Origin: Fidelibacterota bacterium
GTDB lineage: Bacteria > Fidelibacterota > Marinisomatia > SCGC-AAA003-L08 > TS1B11
Reading direction: 5' to 3'
DNA length: 64,000 nucleotides
NCBI GenBank assembly: GCA_004124875.1
Contig: SCKJ01000006.1
Coordinates: 1-64,000 of the forward strand
In this document: positions 22,253 through 31,900 of the stretch, in pieces
Numbering within the stretch: the stretch's first letter is position 1
Layout of the letters: every line of letters begins with the position of its first letter
Notes under the pieces: model-generated
Database searches by the model: none
Told to the model about the DNA's origin: nothing
Seen by the model: the letters and a program-made list of their open reading frames with translations, nothing else
Program-made: the position numbers and the translations under genes

Positions 22253-23734
22253 CTAGCCGGCCCTTTCCAGCAGCAGCGATGTGAGCAACCGCACCCCCAC
22301 ACCCGACCCGCCACCCGGCACATACGGCTGGTCCTTGTCCTGCCATGCGGTGCCGGCGATATCGAGGTGCACCCACGGCATATCGCCTACGAACTCCTTC
22401 AGGAAAACGGCCCCGGCCACGGTTCCGGCCAGGCGTCCCGAGCCGATGTTCTTCACATCCGCCACTTTCGATTTGATGTCTTCGGAGTACTCCTCCCACA
22501 GCGGTAACTGCCACACGCGCTCACCTGTGTGGTCAGCGGCGGCCTGTACCTCAGCCAGCAGATCGTCGTCATTGCCCAGCATGCCGCTGGCCCGGTGCCC
22601 CAGAGCGATCAGCACAGCGCCCGTCAGCGTGGCCAGATCGACAATGGCGGCCGGTTTGTGCACATCGACGACATAGGAGAGAGCGTCAGCGAGAATCAGG
22701 CGGCCCTCGGCGTCGGTATTGAGGATTTCTATCGTCTTGCCGTTGTACGCTTTTACAATGTCGCCGGGACGCTGGGCCGATCCGCCCAGCAGGTTTTCCG
22801 TACTGGGAACGGCTGCAATAATGTTGATTTTCGGCTGCAGATGGGCGATGGCCTCCATCACGCCCAGCACTACCGCTCCGCCAGACATGTCGAATTTCAT
22901 CTCATCCATGTTCGCGGACGCCTTGATGGAGATACCCCCGGAATCGAAGGTGAGACCTTTGCCAACAATGGCAAACGGAGCGTCCCCTTTAGCGCCGCCG
23001 CTGTACTCGATGGTCATAAATCGCGGGGGCTCGTTGCTGCCCAGGGCCACCCCAAGCAGCGCGCCCATGCCGAGCTTTTCGATGCCCTCCCGGTCCCAGA
23101 TCGTCGTCTTCATGTTGGCCGCCTGGCCAATGCGCTCGGCCTCGGCCGCCAGCCGGGTGGGGGTCATGATGTTGGCCGGCTCATTTTGCAACTCCCGGGT
23201 CAGGCAGGCCGCATTGGCGACAATCGTCCCCCGCCCTGCACTAGCGGCGTCCACATCGCCAAGCAGGGCCAAGCCGGTCAGATCCACCGCGTCTTCCTCC
23301 TTCTTTTTGTGAGCGTCAAATTTGTAGGAGGCCAGGATCAGGCCTTCGGTCAGCGCCTGGGCCAGATCTGCGCCATCGAGATCGCAATCGGGCTGCAGCA
23401 GCTCGCAGCGGACCGCCTTCTGGGCCCTGGCCGCCTTGACGGCGTTCCCCGCAGCCTGCCGGGCCAGATCGAGGGTGAACTTCTCCGGCTCCCCCAGCCC
23501 AATCAGGGCCACCCGCGCCACCTGCCCCTGCCCGTGCAACACCAGCGACTCGTCTTTCTTGCCGGTAAAGTTCTTACGCTCCCGCACTGCAGAAATCAAT
23601 CCGTCCATGGCGGCGTCCAAGGCGGCCAGGCTCTCGGGCACGCCGCTATCTTTAAACATGCCCACCGCGATAAAGTCTGTCTCTTGACTGAAATCGGGAG
23701 CCGCTTTGAGCTCAACATTCGAAATATGTGACAT
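22253..23734 (-). CDS. pepA: Leucyl aminopeptidase, M17 family
   Basis: A 493-residue cytosolic M17 aminopeptidase, the usual full length. The smaller N-terminal macro-like domain covers about residues 1-165. The catalytic domain carries VGKGLTFDSGGISIKAS and MKFDMSGGA (metal- and substrate-binding Lys and Asp), the family signature NTDAEGRLIL, and DLATLTGA. It removes N-terminal residues from peptides as a hexamer with two metal ions. It is transcribed leftward toward the tRNA-Met gene, 47 bases away, and forms no obvious operon with the thioesterases upstream. Confidence 0.95.
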   Translation of the reverse strand: MSHISNVELKAAPDFSQETDFIAVGMFKDSGVPESLAALDAAMDGLISAVRERKNFTGKKDESLVLHGQGQVARVALIGLGEPEKFTLDLARQAAGNAVKAARAQKAVRCELLQPDCDLDGADLAQALTEGLILASYKFDAHKKKEEDAVDLTGLALLGDVDAASAGRGTIVANAACLTRELQNEPANIMTPTRLAAEAERIGQAANMKTTIWDREGIEKLGMGALLGVALGSNEPPRFMTIEYSGGAKGDAPFAIVGKGLTFDSGGISIKASANMDEMKFDMSGGAVVLGVMEAIAHLQPKINIIAAVPSTENLLGGSAQRPGDIVKAYNGKTIEILNTDAEGRLILADALSYVVDVHKPAAIVDLATLTGAVLIALGHRASGMLGNDDDLLAEVQAAADHTGERVWQLPLWEEYSEDIKSKVADVKNIGSGRLAGTVAGAVFLKEFVGDMPWVHLDIAGTAWQDKDQPYVPGGGSGVGVRLLTSLLLERAG

Positions 23735-23793
23735 TTAGTTGGTCCTTATTGGCTGAATTGGAGCAGCGTTACGATGGCTGTCGGGGCTGGAAT

Positions 23794-24183
23794 TTACGAC
23801 TGCGAACGCGGTCCGGGCACTGGCTGATGAGCCGGCTGGATACTGTCCCCAGGAGCGATATGTGCCGTCGCCGAGCACAAGGCGACCAGCGATCCGCCGC
23901 CGGAATAGAGCCGCCCACCGATAAAGTGAACTGAGGCGCCCTTGCGCTCCAGCCACATCTGCCCGTACAGGCGTCCGCCGCCGGGCGGCCCCGCCCAGTC
24001 GATGTGCAACGATGAGATCGACCAGACCTTTTCATCAATGAGCTGCTGTGCCAACTGCTGGGCAAACAGCAAGGCGGCGTCGCGCCCATCTCCCGCGGAG
24101 GCAGAGAGGTCGAGCTCCCCTTCGCTCTTGTCGGGAGACGGCCTCGTGATGTAGGTCTGCGGCAGGGGTCCGGGCCGGGCCAT
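23794..24183 (-). CDS. Hotdog-fold thioesterase-like protein
   Basis: A 129-residue protein. The central part (SSLHIDWAGPPGGGRLYGQM, then LERKGASVHFIGGRLYSGGG and LVALCSATA) follows the second half of a PaaI-type hotdog domain. A helix with QQLAQQLIDEKVW stands in for the usual hotdog helix. The catalytic HGG motif is not seen, so activity is doubtful. Its ATG overlaps the stop of the PaaI-like gene by one base (TGATG), so the two are translationally coupled and could form a heteromer. The C-terminal 20 residues are Pro-rich and unlike the family. Confidence 0.6.
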   Translation of the reverse strand: MARPGPLPQTYITRPSPDKSEGELDLSASAGDGRDAALLFAQQLAQQLIDEKVWSISSLHIDWAGPPGGGRLYGQMWLERKGASVHFIGGRLYSGGGSLVALCSATAHIAPGDSIQPAHQPVPGPRSQS

Positions 24184-24560
24184 CAGGTCTGCCTGCGCCG
24201 CGAAAACTGGCCGCGCGACAGGGCCAGGGTCTGACCTTGGGCATCCTTGAGGCTGGCTTCAGTAAGCAGGTAGCTGCCGTTATCGGCGATCACCGCCCCT
24301 TCACCAAAAATTTCCCCGGCGCTTACCGGCTCGAGAAAATGGGTCGTCATGGAACTGGTGACAATGCTCTCGCCCTCGTGCAGCAGGCTGGTGGCGGCAT
24401 AACCCATAAGGGTGTCCATGAGCGTCATCATGGCCCCACCGTGGAGATAGCCGGCGCGGTTGAGCAGGTGCGGGGCAAGGGTCACCTCAATCACTGTCTT
24501 GCCGGGCTGTGACAGCCGGGGCTCAAATCCCAGATAAGTGTTGAAGTTGGTCCGACTCAT
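24183..24560 (-). CDS. PaaI-family hotdog thioesterase
   Basis: A 125-residue single hotdog domain. NRAGYLHGGAMMTLMDTLMG contains the HGG turn and the acidic helix residue (Asp) used for thioester hydrolysis in PaaI-like enzymes. TTHFLEPVSAGEIFGEGAVI is the typical following strand pair. The start at 24560 (MSRTNFNTYLGFEP) overlaps the DUF423 stop by four bases, and the stop overlaps the next gene, so three genes are coupled. The substrate is probably an acyl- or aryl-CoA. The nearby fadJ-fadI pair hints at fatty-acid turnover, but they are separate units. Confidence 0.85.
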   Translation of the reverse strand: MSRTNFNTYLGFEPRLSQPGKTVIEVTLAPHLLNRAGYLHGGAMMTLMDTLMGYAATSLLHEGESIVTSSMTTHFLEPVSAGEIFGEGAVIADNGSYLLTEASLKDAQGQTLALSRGQFSRRRQT

Positions 24561-24931
24561 CGGATTCTGCCCACGCCCCATGCCAGGGTTAACCAACCCG
24601 CCAACAGTAGCAGGCCGCCCAACGGTGTCACCGCGCCCAGCCACCGGCGGTCGGTCATCACCAGCAGATAGAGAGAGCCGCTGAACACCACAATCCCGGC
24701 GGAAAACAGTGCGGCGGACAACGTCAGCAGCGCCGACTGCGTCAGGGCAGACATCTGCTGCATGACGCCCACAGCCATCAGCGCGAGGGCATGGTACATA
24801 TGGTACCGCACGGCCGTCTCCCAAATGGGCAGATCTTCGGGCTTCACCTTGCCCTCCAGGGCATGCGCCCCGAAAGCGCCCAGCGCCACGCCTGCAAAGG
24901 CAAACAGCGCGCCAACTCCAATAGTGTTCAT
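24557..24931 (-). CDS. DUF423 membrane protein (YgdD-like)
   Basis: A 124-residue inner-membrane protein of the DUF423 family. The N-terminus GVGALFAFAGVALGAFGAHA is characteristic, followed by WETAVRYHMYHALALM and two more hydrophobic segments (four in total). The family is widespread and its function is not established. It is first of a three-gene coupled set with the two hotdog proteins (four-base overlap with the next start). Confidence 0.9.
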   Translation of the reverse strand: MNTIGVGALFAFAGVALGAFGAHALEGKVKPEDLPIWETAVRYHMYHALALMAVGVMQQMSALTQSALLTLSAALFSAGIVVFSGSLYLLVMTDRRWLGAVTPLGGLLLLAGWLTLAWGVGRIR

Positions 24932-25002
24932 TTCAACCTCCGCTTAATGACTGGGTAGACAGCAGCATTGCGCGCCTGACCGGCATCCGTGATAAGGGGT
25001 AA

Positions 25003-25092
25003 ATTAGGGCTGCAGCCCTGAACTTGCCGGGATCGTCGGCATTCCGGCTGGCCGGCGCCATCACCTCGCTGGTGATCAACTACCGCTTTTGA
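25003..25092 (+). pseudogene. C-terminal relic of an outer-membrane beta-barrel protein
   Basis: A short rightward frame after a TAA ends LPGSSAFRLAGAITSLVINY-RF-stop. The last strand, with alternating hydrophobic residues and a terminal Phe, is the usual end of an outer-membrane barrel. No start or upstream domain exists, and it overlaps the end of fadJ on the other strand. It may be a relic or a coincidence. Confidence 0.3.
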
Positions 25093-27203
25093 GGGAAATA
25101 GGTTTCGCCGCTCTGACCGAGGGCCGTCAGGGCGTGCGCCGGCGTGAATCGTGGACCGTGCCGCTGTGCCAGACGCCCCAACGTCTCCGCCACCTCCCCG
25201 ATGCCAAGCTGGTCCATGGTCCAGAACGGGCCCCCCAGGTGCGGCGGATACCCGCAGCCGTACACCGCCCCCATATCGCCGGAGGTAGGATCGTCGATCA
25301 CCCCTTCCTCCAGCGCATGGGCCGCCTCATTAAGCAACGCATAGTGCAGCCGCTGCAGCGCCTCTTCGTGTGGAATTTTTTTGCGCTGCGCCGCGCCCAG
25401 CAAAGTGTAAATGGCCTCATCCGCCGCGCCACGCCTGCCGCCGGAATAATTGTAAAAACCACGGCCATTTTTCCGGCCCAGCCGGCCATCATCGGTGAGA
25501 CGGCCGACCACGTTATCCAGCTCGAGGCGCTCACCTAAAAAGGTCGTCATGCTTTCCATCACTTTGCCGATGATATCGAGCCCCACTTCATCCAGCAAGG
25601 CACAGGGCCCGATGGGGAAGCCCAGCGCCCGGGCGGCAGCGTCGACCTGCTCGATGGCGGCGCCTTCCTGCAGCAGCTTGAACGTCTCACTGAGGTACGG
25701 CGTCAGCACCCGGTTCACGTAAAAGCCGGGGGAGTCCTTCACCAGCAAAACCGTTTTGCCCATGCGCCGGCCGAGGGCCACGGCGGTTGCCAGCGTATCG
25801 GCGTTGGTGGCGGGTGACGTAATCACTTCCAGCAGCGGCATCTTTTCCACTGGCGAAAAGAAGTGCATGCCGATAATCCTCTCCGGATGCCGAGCCTCAG
25901 CGGCGATGGCCTCAATGGAAAGCGATGACGTGTTGCTGGCAATGACCGCACTGTCTGGCATCACCATTTCCAGCTCGGCCACCAACTGCCGCTTGATCTC
26001 TATATCTTCAAAGGCGGCCTCAAGATTCACCTGTCCATGGGCAAACCCCGAATAATCGGTGGTGCTGGAATAGCGGCCCAGATGGGCAGTGGCCTCGCGC
26101 TGGTGCATGATCTTTTTGCGCACCTTTCCTGAAAAATGCCGGTGCACGCTTTGGCTCGCCCTGGCCAGCGCCTCCCAACTGATATCTTTCTGGCGGACCG
26201 TGATGCCGCTTTCCAGCGCGGCCCTGGCAATCCCCGAGCCCATGAGTCCGGCCCCAACGATGCCCATTTGATGGACAACTGCCGGCTCGCCGGCCACTTG
26301 GGCCCGGTTGCCGCTGCCTGCGAAAAACAGATGGGTTAACGCCTGGTGTTCCGCGGTAACGCCCAGCGCCCCGAAGGACCGCGCCTCATGGGTCAGGCCC
26401 TTTTCCAATCCGACGCCGGCAGTTTTTTTAACCAGCTCCACGATGGCCAAAGGGGCTGGGTGCAGCCCTCCGGTCGTCTTCATAACCTGTTTTTTGGCCC
26501 TGGCAAAAACCAGCGCTCTTAACGGTCCGTCCAGCAGCCACTGTCCCGGGCCCTTGCGCCGCCGGCCGGACTGCCCCTTCAGGATCAGCGCCCGCGAGGC
26601 CTCCATCAGCGTGGCAGGCGTGGCGATCTCATCGGCCAGACCCATTTTGAGCGCTCGGGCAGGGTATATCTTCTTTCCTGTGAGCAGCATTTCAAGGGCC
26701 GCCTGAATGCCGATCAGACGTGGCAGCAGCTGCGAGCCGGTGGCTCCCGGCAGAAGCCCCAGCTTGACTTCAGGCAGGGCCAGTGTTGTATTGGGATGAT
26801 CGGTGATGACGCGGAAAGTGCAGTTGAGCGCAATCTCCATGCCGCCGCCCATGCAGGTCCCGTTAATCGCCGCCACCGTGGGAAACGGGAACGCCGCTAT
26901 TTTGCCAAACACCGCTTGCAGATTGCGGCTGCCCTCGGCATAAGCCGCCTCATTTTCGATTGATGACAGCTCCTTGATATCAATGCCAACGATAAAATTG
27001 TCGCTTTTACCGCTGGTAATAATGAGGCCCAGGGGCGGCGGTCCCACCATGTCTGTCAAATCATCCAACTTTTCGCTGAGGGCTTCAATGGCGGCGGCCG
27101 ACAGTATATTAAGGGGGTGATCAGGATCGTTGACGGATATGACCGCGATACCATCGCTGCCCAGCGTGACCTCTACCATCCCGCCCTCACCCGCTTGCGC
27201 CAT
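25080..27203 (-). CDS. fadJ: Fatty acid oxidation complex alpha subunit (enoyl-CoA hydratase/3-hydroxyacyl-CoA dehydrogenase)
   Basis: A fused enzyme of about 707 residues. The N-terminal hydratase/isomerase domain (about 1-190) shows GIDIKELSSIENEA and NGTCMGGGMEIALNC with the oxyanion glycines and the conserved Glu. The dehydrogenase begins near residue 310 with the Rossmann loop MGIVGAGLMGSGIARAALES, then ASNTSSLSIEAIAAEARHPE and GMHFFSPVEKMPLLEVI with the catalytic His. It performs the hydration and NAD-linked oxidation steps of beta-oxidation. It starts two bases after the thiolase stop (ATG at 27203; an alternative ATG at 27179 has GAGGG upstream), so fadI and fadJ form one operon. Confidence 0.93.
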   Translation of the reverse strand: MAQAGEGGMVEVTLGSDGIAVISVNDPDHPLNILSAAAIEALSEKLDDLTDMVGPPPLGLIITSGKSDNFIVGIDIKELSSIENEAAYAEGSRNLQAVFGKIAAFPFPTVAAINGTCMGGGMEIALNCTFRVITDHPNTTLALPEVKLGLLPGATGSQLLPRLIGIQAALEMLLTGKKIYPARALKMGLADEIATPATLMEASRALILKGQSGRRRKGPGQWLLDGPLRALVFARAKKQVMKTTGGLHPAPLAIVELVKKTAGVGLEKGLTHEARSFGALGVTAEHQALTHLFFAGSGNRAQVAGEPAVVHQMGIVGAGLMGSGIARAALESGITVRQKDISWEALARASQSVHRHFSGKVRKKIMHQREATAHLGRYSSTTDYSGFAHGQVNLEAAFEDIEIKRQLVAELEMVMPDSAVIASNTSSLSIEAIAAEARHPERIIGMHFFSPVEKMPLLEVITSPATNADTLATAVALGRRMGKTVLLVKDSPGFYVNRVLTPYLSETFKLLQEGAAIEQVDAAARALGFPIGPCALLDEVGLDIIGKVMESMTTFLGERLELDNVVGRLTDDGRLGRKNGRGFYNYSGGRRGAADEAIYTLLGAAQRKKIPHEEALQRLHYALLNEAAHALEEGVIDDPTSGDMGAVYGCGYPPHLGGPFWTMDQLGIGEVAETLGRLAQRHGPRFTPAHALTALGQSGETYFPQKR

Positions 27204-27205
27204 GA

Positions 27206-28486
27206 CTAGCGGCGCTGCAGTATCATCGATACACCCATGGCATTGGCGGTACAAATGGTCAGCAGGCCCAGCTCCTTGTCGCGCCTGCGCAACTCCTGGA
27301 GCAGGTTAATGATGATGCGTCCCCCCGTGGCGGCAAAGGGATGGCCGAACGCCAGCGACCCACCGTTGACGTTGAGCTTGTCCCTGTCAATTTCTCCCAC
27401 GGCTTTGCTCCGGCCGAGCTCCTCCCGGGCGAAACTGTCCGACTGCAGTTTCTGCAGCACCGAAAGCACTTGCGCGGCAAAGGCCTCATGGATCTCGATG
27501 AGGTCGATATCCGCCAGGGCCAGACCGGCCCGGTCCAGTATCCGCGGCACCGTATAGGCCGGCCCCAGCAGCAGTTGCGGATGCGGCGGCAGGGCCACAT
27601 AGTCGTACGCCAATATAGTGCCCCACGGCTCGATGCCCATGTCGCCGGCCAGGGCCTCGTCCATCAGCATCAGGGCGCTGGCGCCATCGGTCAATGCCGA
27701 TGAGTTGCCGGCGGTTAAGGTGCCGTGCCTGCGGTCGAACACCGGACGCAGCGCAGCCAGGTTCTCCAGTGTCGCGTCAGCACGTATCAGGTTGTCCTGG
27801 GCGAAAAACGAATCGTATCGGGGAGGTGTCGCTACCGGAACCAGGTCCCCATCGACACGACCCTCATGCCGCGCCGTGGCCGCCTTCAGGTGCGAGTCGA
27901 CTGTGTAAGTGTCCTGCGAAAGCCTGTCGATGCCGTTGATCTGCGCCATTTTCTCGGCGTGCTGTCCCATGGACAGCCCCGTGCTAGGTTCCTCAATGGC
28001 CGGCGTCCGGGGAACGAAATCAGCCACGGAAATGCCCCGCGCGGCCTTGAGCTTGCGGGTTACGCCCCGGCTTTTTCCCAGCCGTTGCAGCGCGTGAATC
28101 AACCGCCGGGGATACGTAACAGGCGTGTTGGACATCGATTCAGCGCCGCCGGCAACCACCACTTTGGCCTGGCCCGCGCCAATGCGGTCCGCGCCGCTGG
28201 TTACCGACTGGATGCCGCTGGCGCACTGCTGCGCTACTGTGCTGCCGGGGACGCTGTCCATGCCGAGGGCCAACGGTACTTCCCGGCCGATGTTCAGCCG
28301 ATCCATCGTGGGCAATACCGCGCCGAAGATCACCTCATCCACCGCGCTGTGAGGCACCGGGCTGCGCTGCAGCAGTTCCTTGGTCGCGGTAAGGGCCAGA
28401 TCGAATGCCGACAGGCTGGCCAGATCGGTGAAGGCCTTGGCAAAAGGCGTCCTGACACCGGCAACAATGGCGACTTTTCCGGTCAC
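27206..28486 (-). CDS. fadI: Acetyl-CoA acyltransferase (thiolase), FadI-type
   Basis: A 426-residue thiolase. The nucleophilic Cys lies in STVAQQCASGIQSVTSGADR, the His in IEIHEAFAAQVLSVLQ, and the conserved NGGSLAFGHPFAATGGRI is present. The second active-site Cys lies in LLTICTANAMGVSM, where the usual glycine-rich turn (CxGGGxG) is replaced by CTANAMG. The protein cleaves 3-ketoacyl-CoA in the last step of beta-oxidation and would pair with the FadJ-like subunit encoded two bases downstream. The length and GHPFAATG motif are closest to FadI among thiolases. Confidence 0.9.
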   Translation of the reverse strand: MTGKVAIVAGVRTPFAKAFTDLASLSAFDLALTATKELLQRSPVPHSAVDEVIFGAVLPTMDRLNIGREVPLALGMDSVPGSTVAQQCASGIQSVTSGADRIGAGQAKVVVAGGAESMSNTPVTYPRRLIHALQRLGKSRGVTRKLKAARGISVADFVPRTPAIEEPSTGLSMGQHAEKMAQINGIDRLSQDTYTVDSHLKAATARHEGRVDGDLVPVATPPRYDSFFAQDNLIRADATLENLAALRPVFDRRHGTLTAGNSSALTDGASALMLMDEALAGDMGIEPWGTILAYDYVALPPHPQLLLGPAYTVPRILDRAGLALADIDLIEIHEAFAAQVLSVLQKLQSDSFAREELGRSKAVGEIDRDKLNVNGGSLAFGHPFAATGGRIIINLLQELRRRDKELGLLTICTANAMGVSMILQRR

Positions 28487-28949
28487 GCTGACAGGCCCCC
28501 TAGTATACTGTGCTTATCCAGCATCCGGAACCAGCAGTCACCCTGAGCCCGTCGAAGGGGGCAGTGGCATTAGCAGTGGCAGTCATCCAACATCCAATCA
28601 TCCAATATCCAACAATCGATTATCCCACATCCAATATCCAAATTTTCTCATTCGACAGTTACCTGAATTTAAGGCGCGGGTGATAGTCCGTGCCTCATTG
28701 TTAAGGGTAAAAATCAAAAGTTGAGGCAGGGCAAGAAAGGGTGTTCGGACGCGCCGTTTACCGAGGGTAAATATATTTTGCGAAAAAAGCTAAAGAATGG
28801 TGGCATGTATCCGATATGGGCAGAAGCCACTACGCTCCGCGTCTGGAACACGGTTTTATTGTTTCATGATTTCAGGCACAGGCGCCGGCGAGAAGAAAAT
28901 GACAGTTAAAACCCAACCAAACCAGCCATCCAAGCAAGAGGATAAGACC
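28487..28949. other. Intergenic region with dispersed repeats
   Basis: This divergent gap contains an inverted copy of the CCTTCGAC-GCTCAGGGTGA element (28538-28562), then GCAGTGGCATTAGCAGTGGC and a run of CATCCAATATCCAA-like heptamers to about 28650. Both are satellite-like filler. The right part is AT-rich and should hold the promoter of the following T9SS gene. Confidence 0.65.
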
Positions 28950-31900
28950 ATGAAAAATTTGGTAAAAGTTAATCTGATCACCGTTGCACTGGTCATGATG
29001 AGCAGCATGTTGCTCGCACAGACCGTGACGGTAACCCCGAACCAGGCCCCCAAGGGCGCCTATGTAAACGGGTCAGACGGTGATCATCAGTGGATTCAAG
29101 TGATCAAATATACCGTCGGCACTACCTGGTCCGGCTTCGGTTCCGCGACGGATATTGTCATTACCCTGCCCGACAGCATGACTATCGCCGATACGGACGG
29201 TGACGGCGACCTTAACGACGAGGTTACGGTCAGAGAAGATGGCGTAGCCACAGCCGGCACCAAGGCGGTGACGTCAACCCAGATCGTCATGAATATCTCC
29301 GCAGGCAATGCTTCAGGGGATATTATTTGGTGGATTATCCCAGTCACGACCGCAAGCGGCGCTTCCGGTTCACAAAACTGGACGATCGCTCTGGCGACAG
29401 GCCAGGGTGAAACGACCACTTCGTTTACTCCGTCGGTCACTTACACGGATACATTGACCGTGGCGACGTTTGACCCGGTTTATGTGGGTAACAATGACGC
29501 CACACCAACGACAGAAGGTCTCATCTTTCCTGCCGTGGCGAACAACGTGGTGACCGTTACAGGCGCGCTCCTCCTTGAAGACGGCGCCGGTACCGCCGAG
29601 CTCGATAACACACCCGCTGGCATCGCATGGTATGGGACTGCCGTAAACGCAACCGATAATGACGGTGAGGTTACGACCACGCTCTGGGCCTCCCAAACTC
29701 AGAACCTGACGCGGGTCAATTCCACCAATGCCCACCAGCCCATTACGACTACGGTTACCGTGGCTACAGGCGATGACGGCGCAAAAACGGTGGGCGCCAC
29801 GGGCGCGACCGTTCCTACGTATCTCTTTGATGCGACGCTGTTAGATGAAAACTTCTGGTACTTCTACATTACCTCCTCAGCCAGCGGAGACTGGGCCATT
29901 GCCACCAGTGATTCCATAAACATCCAGCACTGGCCGACGTTTGACGCTACCAATACCAACTCCGGTGGTGGTTTCGACTTTGATGTCGATGGCGTCTACA
30001 CCGATGGCGCAAGTGGCGACAACGTTGCCACGCTGACGCTCGAATCAGGCGGCACCCTCGGCAAAGACGGCCTCCTGGTCAGCGGCGGTAATAACCTGGA
30101 TAACATTGACATCTTCTGGGTCTACAACGACGTGGACGATGATGCCTCTCTTGAGATCTTCCGTTCAACGGACGACGCCCTGACCATCACCGATTTGGTG
30201 ATCAGTGGCACCGAACCCAACGAAACGGTCGATTCCATCGGCACGAACAGCGTGAAGATCACCTCTTCGTCCATTTCGGAGGCTTCGTCCACCACCAAGT
30301 TCAATTATGACATCTTCACCGATGTCAACACATTCGAAACTGCTGGTACGTTCTTTATTTACCTGGTGGTTAATGATGGCAAGAACCAGAATGTCCATCA
30401 GGTGCAGAGAACGGCTGGCGCAGGGTCGACGACGCTGTTTGTCAAGCACTTCCCGTTCTTCAGGTTCGATGATATCTATCCGACCAATCCGGGCGTGGTT
30501 GATTCCGGAACCGATGATTTTTACGTCATCAGCTGGGGTTCGGACATTAACGGTGACCTGGACGCCGATGACAACGCGACCATTACCTTCTACTACTCCC
30601 TGACGGATCTCGCTACGACCCTCGGCGCTGACGGTACGGACGTGATTGATCCGGCGGCCGACGAGGCTACTAACTTCGTCGCCAATAACATCCTTATCAC
30701 CACGACGACCGAAGATCCTGACGGCCTGGCCGATAACCGCTTCATGTGGAAATTCTCGGACATAAGTCCCGCGCTGACGGCCGCTACCAATCACTTCATT
30801 ATCGCCCACATCCAGGGCGGCACAGACGAGTTGCTGGTGCAGTATGCAGTCCCTCTGGGTCCCGACGCGACTCCGGACACCGACCGTCCATTCCAGCCGG
30901 CTCACTCAGAATATTTCAGGGCTGAGACGCCGCTGGAGGGCGAGACCCTTATTCTGGATGGCCAGGATGAGTTTGAGTTCAGGTGGACCGGCTTTGATCG
31001 CGACGATGCGGCTGGGGATCTCGTTCAGATGTTTATAGTCCCAGCCGGCGCCGATGTTGCAGCCATTCTGTCCGCCAATACATGGGCCGGGCTGGATGCA
31101 GATGCTACTGGCGATTTGGCAGCTGTGGCCGATTGGTATTTTATCAATGGAATTAACGGTGGTAGTGAAAGTCCTACCGCAACAGGTGGAGCCACGATTG
31201 CAGACGGTAAGTTCACCCTTGATGTATCCGATTTAACCACGGATATGGATGGCACTACGGTAAATCCAAGTGGCTTCTACGATTTCTGGTACGTCACAAC
31301 CTACACAGGTACCTTCACTACCGAAGTTCCCAGACAGGGACCTGGCGTACTGCGGTTCACCGGTTCGACAGCAGCCACCACGAGCTTCAGTTTGGTACCG
31401 AATGTCGCTTACCTCTCGATTGGCGACACGGTGACCGTAACCGTCCTCGCCCGTAGCGCAGGCGCGCTGAATGTAGACCTGATGACGGTGGAAATCGACG
31501 TGCCCGGCACCTTTTTCTCCGTGGTCGACCAGGGTAGCGGCGCGCCGTTCATCAATGAAAACGTCAACTTCATCGGTACCCAGTTGGTCAACAAGCAAAG
31601 CACCTCCGGTGGGGTCATTTCCCTCTCCTATGCTGAGCGCGACGCTTCGCCCTCAGAAGACCTCAACGCCGCTGACCTGGACGTGCTCTCCTTCCAGATC
31701 GTAGCCGACTCTGCCGCCTCCGGCACAGAGCTCCTCGATCAGCTGATAGAGTTCGTGAGCTCAGGCACACGGGTAACCGGTATCGTCGACGCCAACGGCA
31801 ACCAGGAAGTGCTGACCCTGGCCTCTCCGGCAGCCACATTCCAGGCTGCGCCTCCGGGTGGCCTCAAAGGCGAAGTGGCCCTTGAGATCCTGGATGATGA

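Noticed and set aside
22529..23731. A 400-codon rightward ORF
   Set aside because: Antisense shadow of pepA, which has all M17 motifs. GC-rich coding DNA often leaves the opposite strand open.
27725..28546. A 273-codon rightward ORF
   Set aside because: Antisense to the thiolase gene; its product has no recognisable motif.
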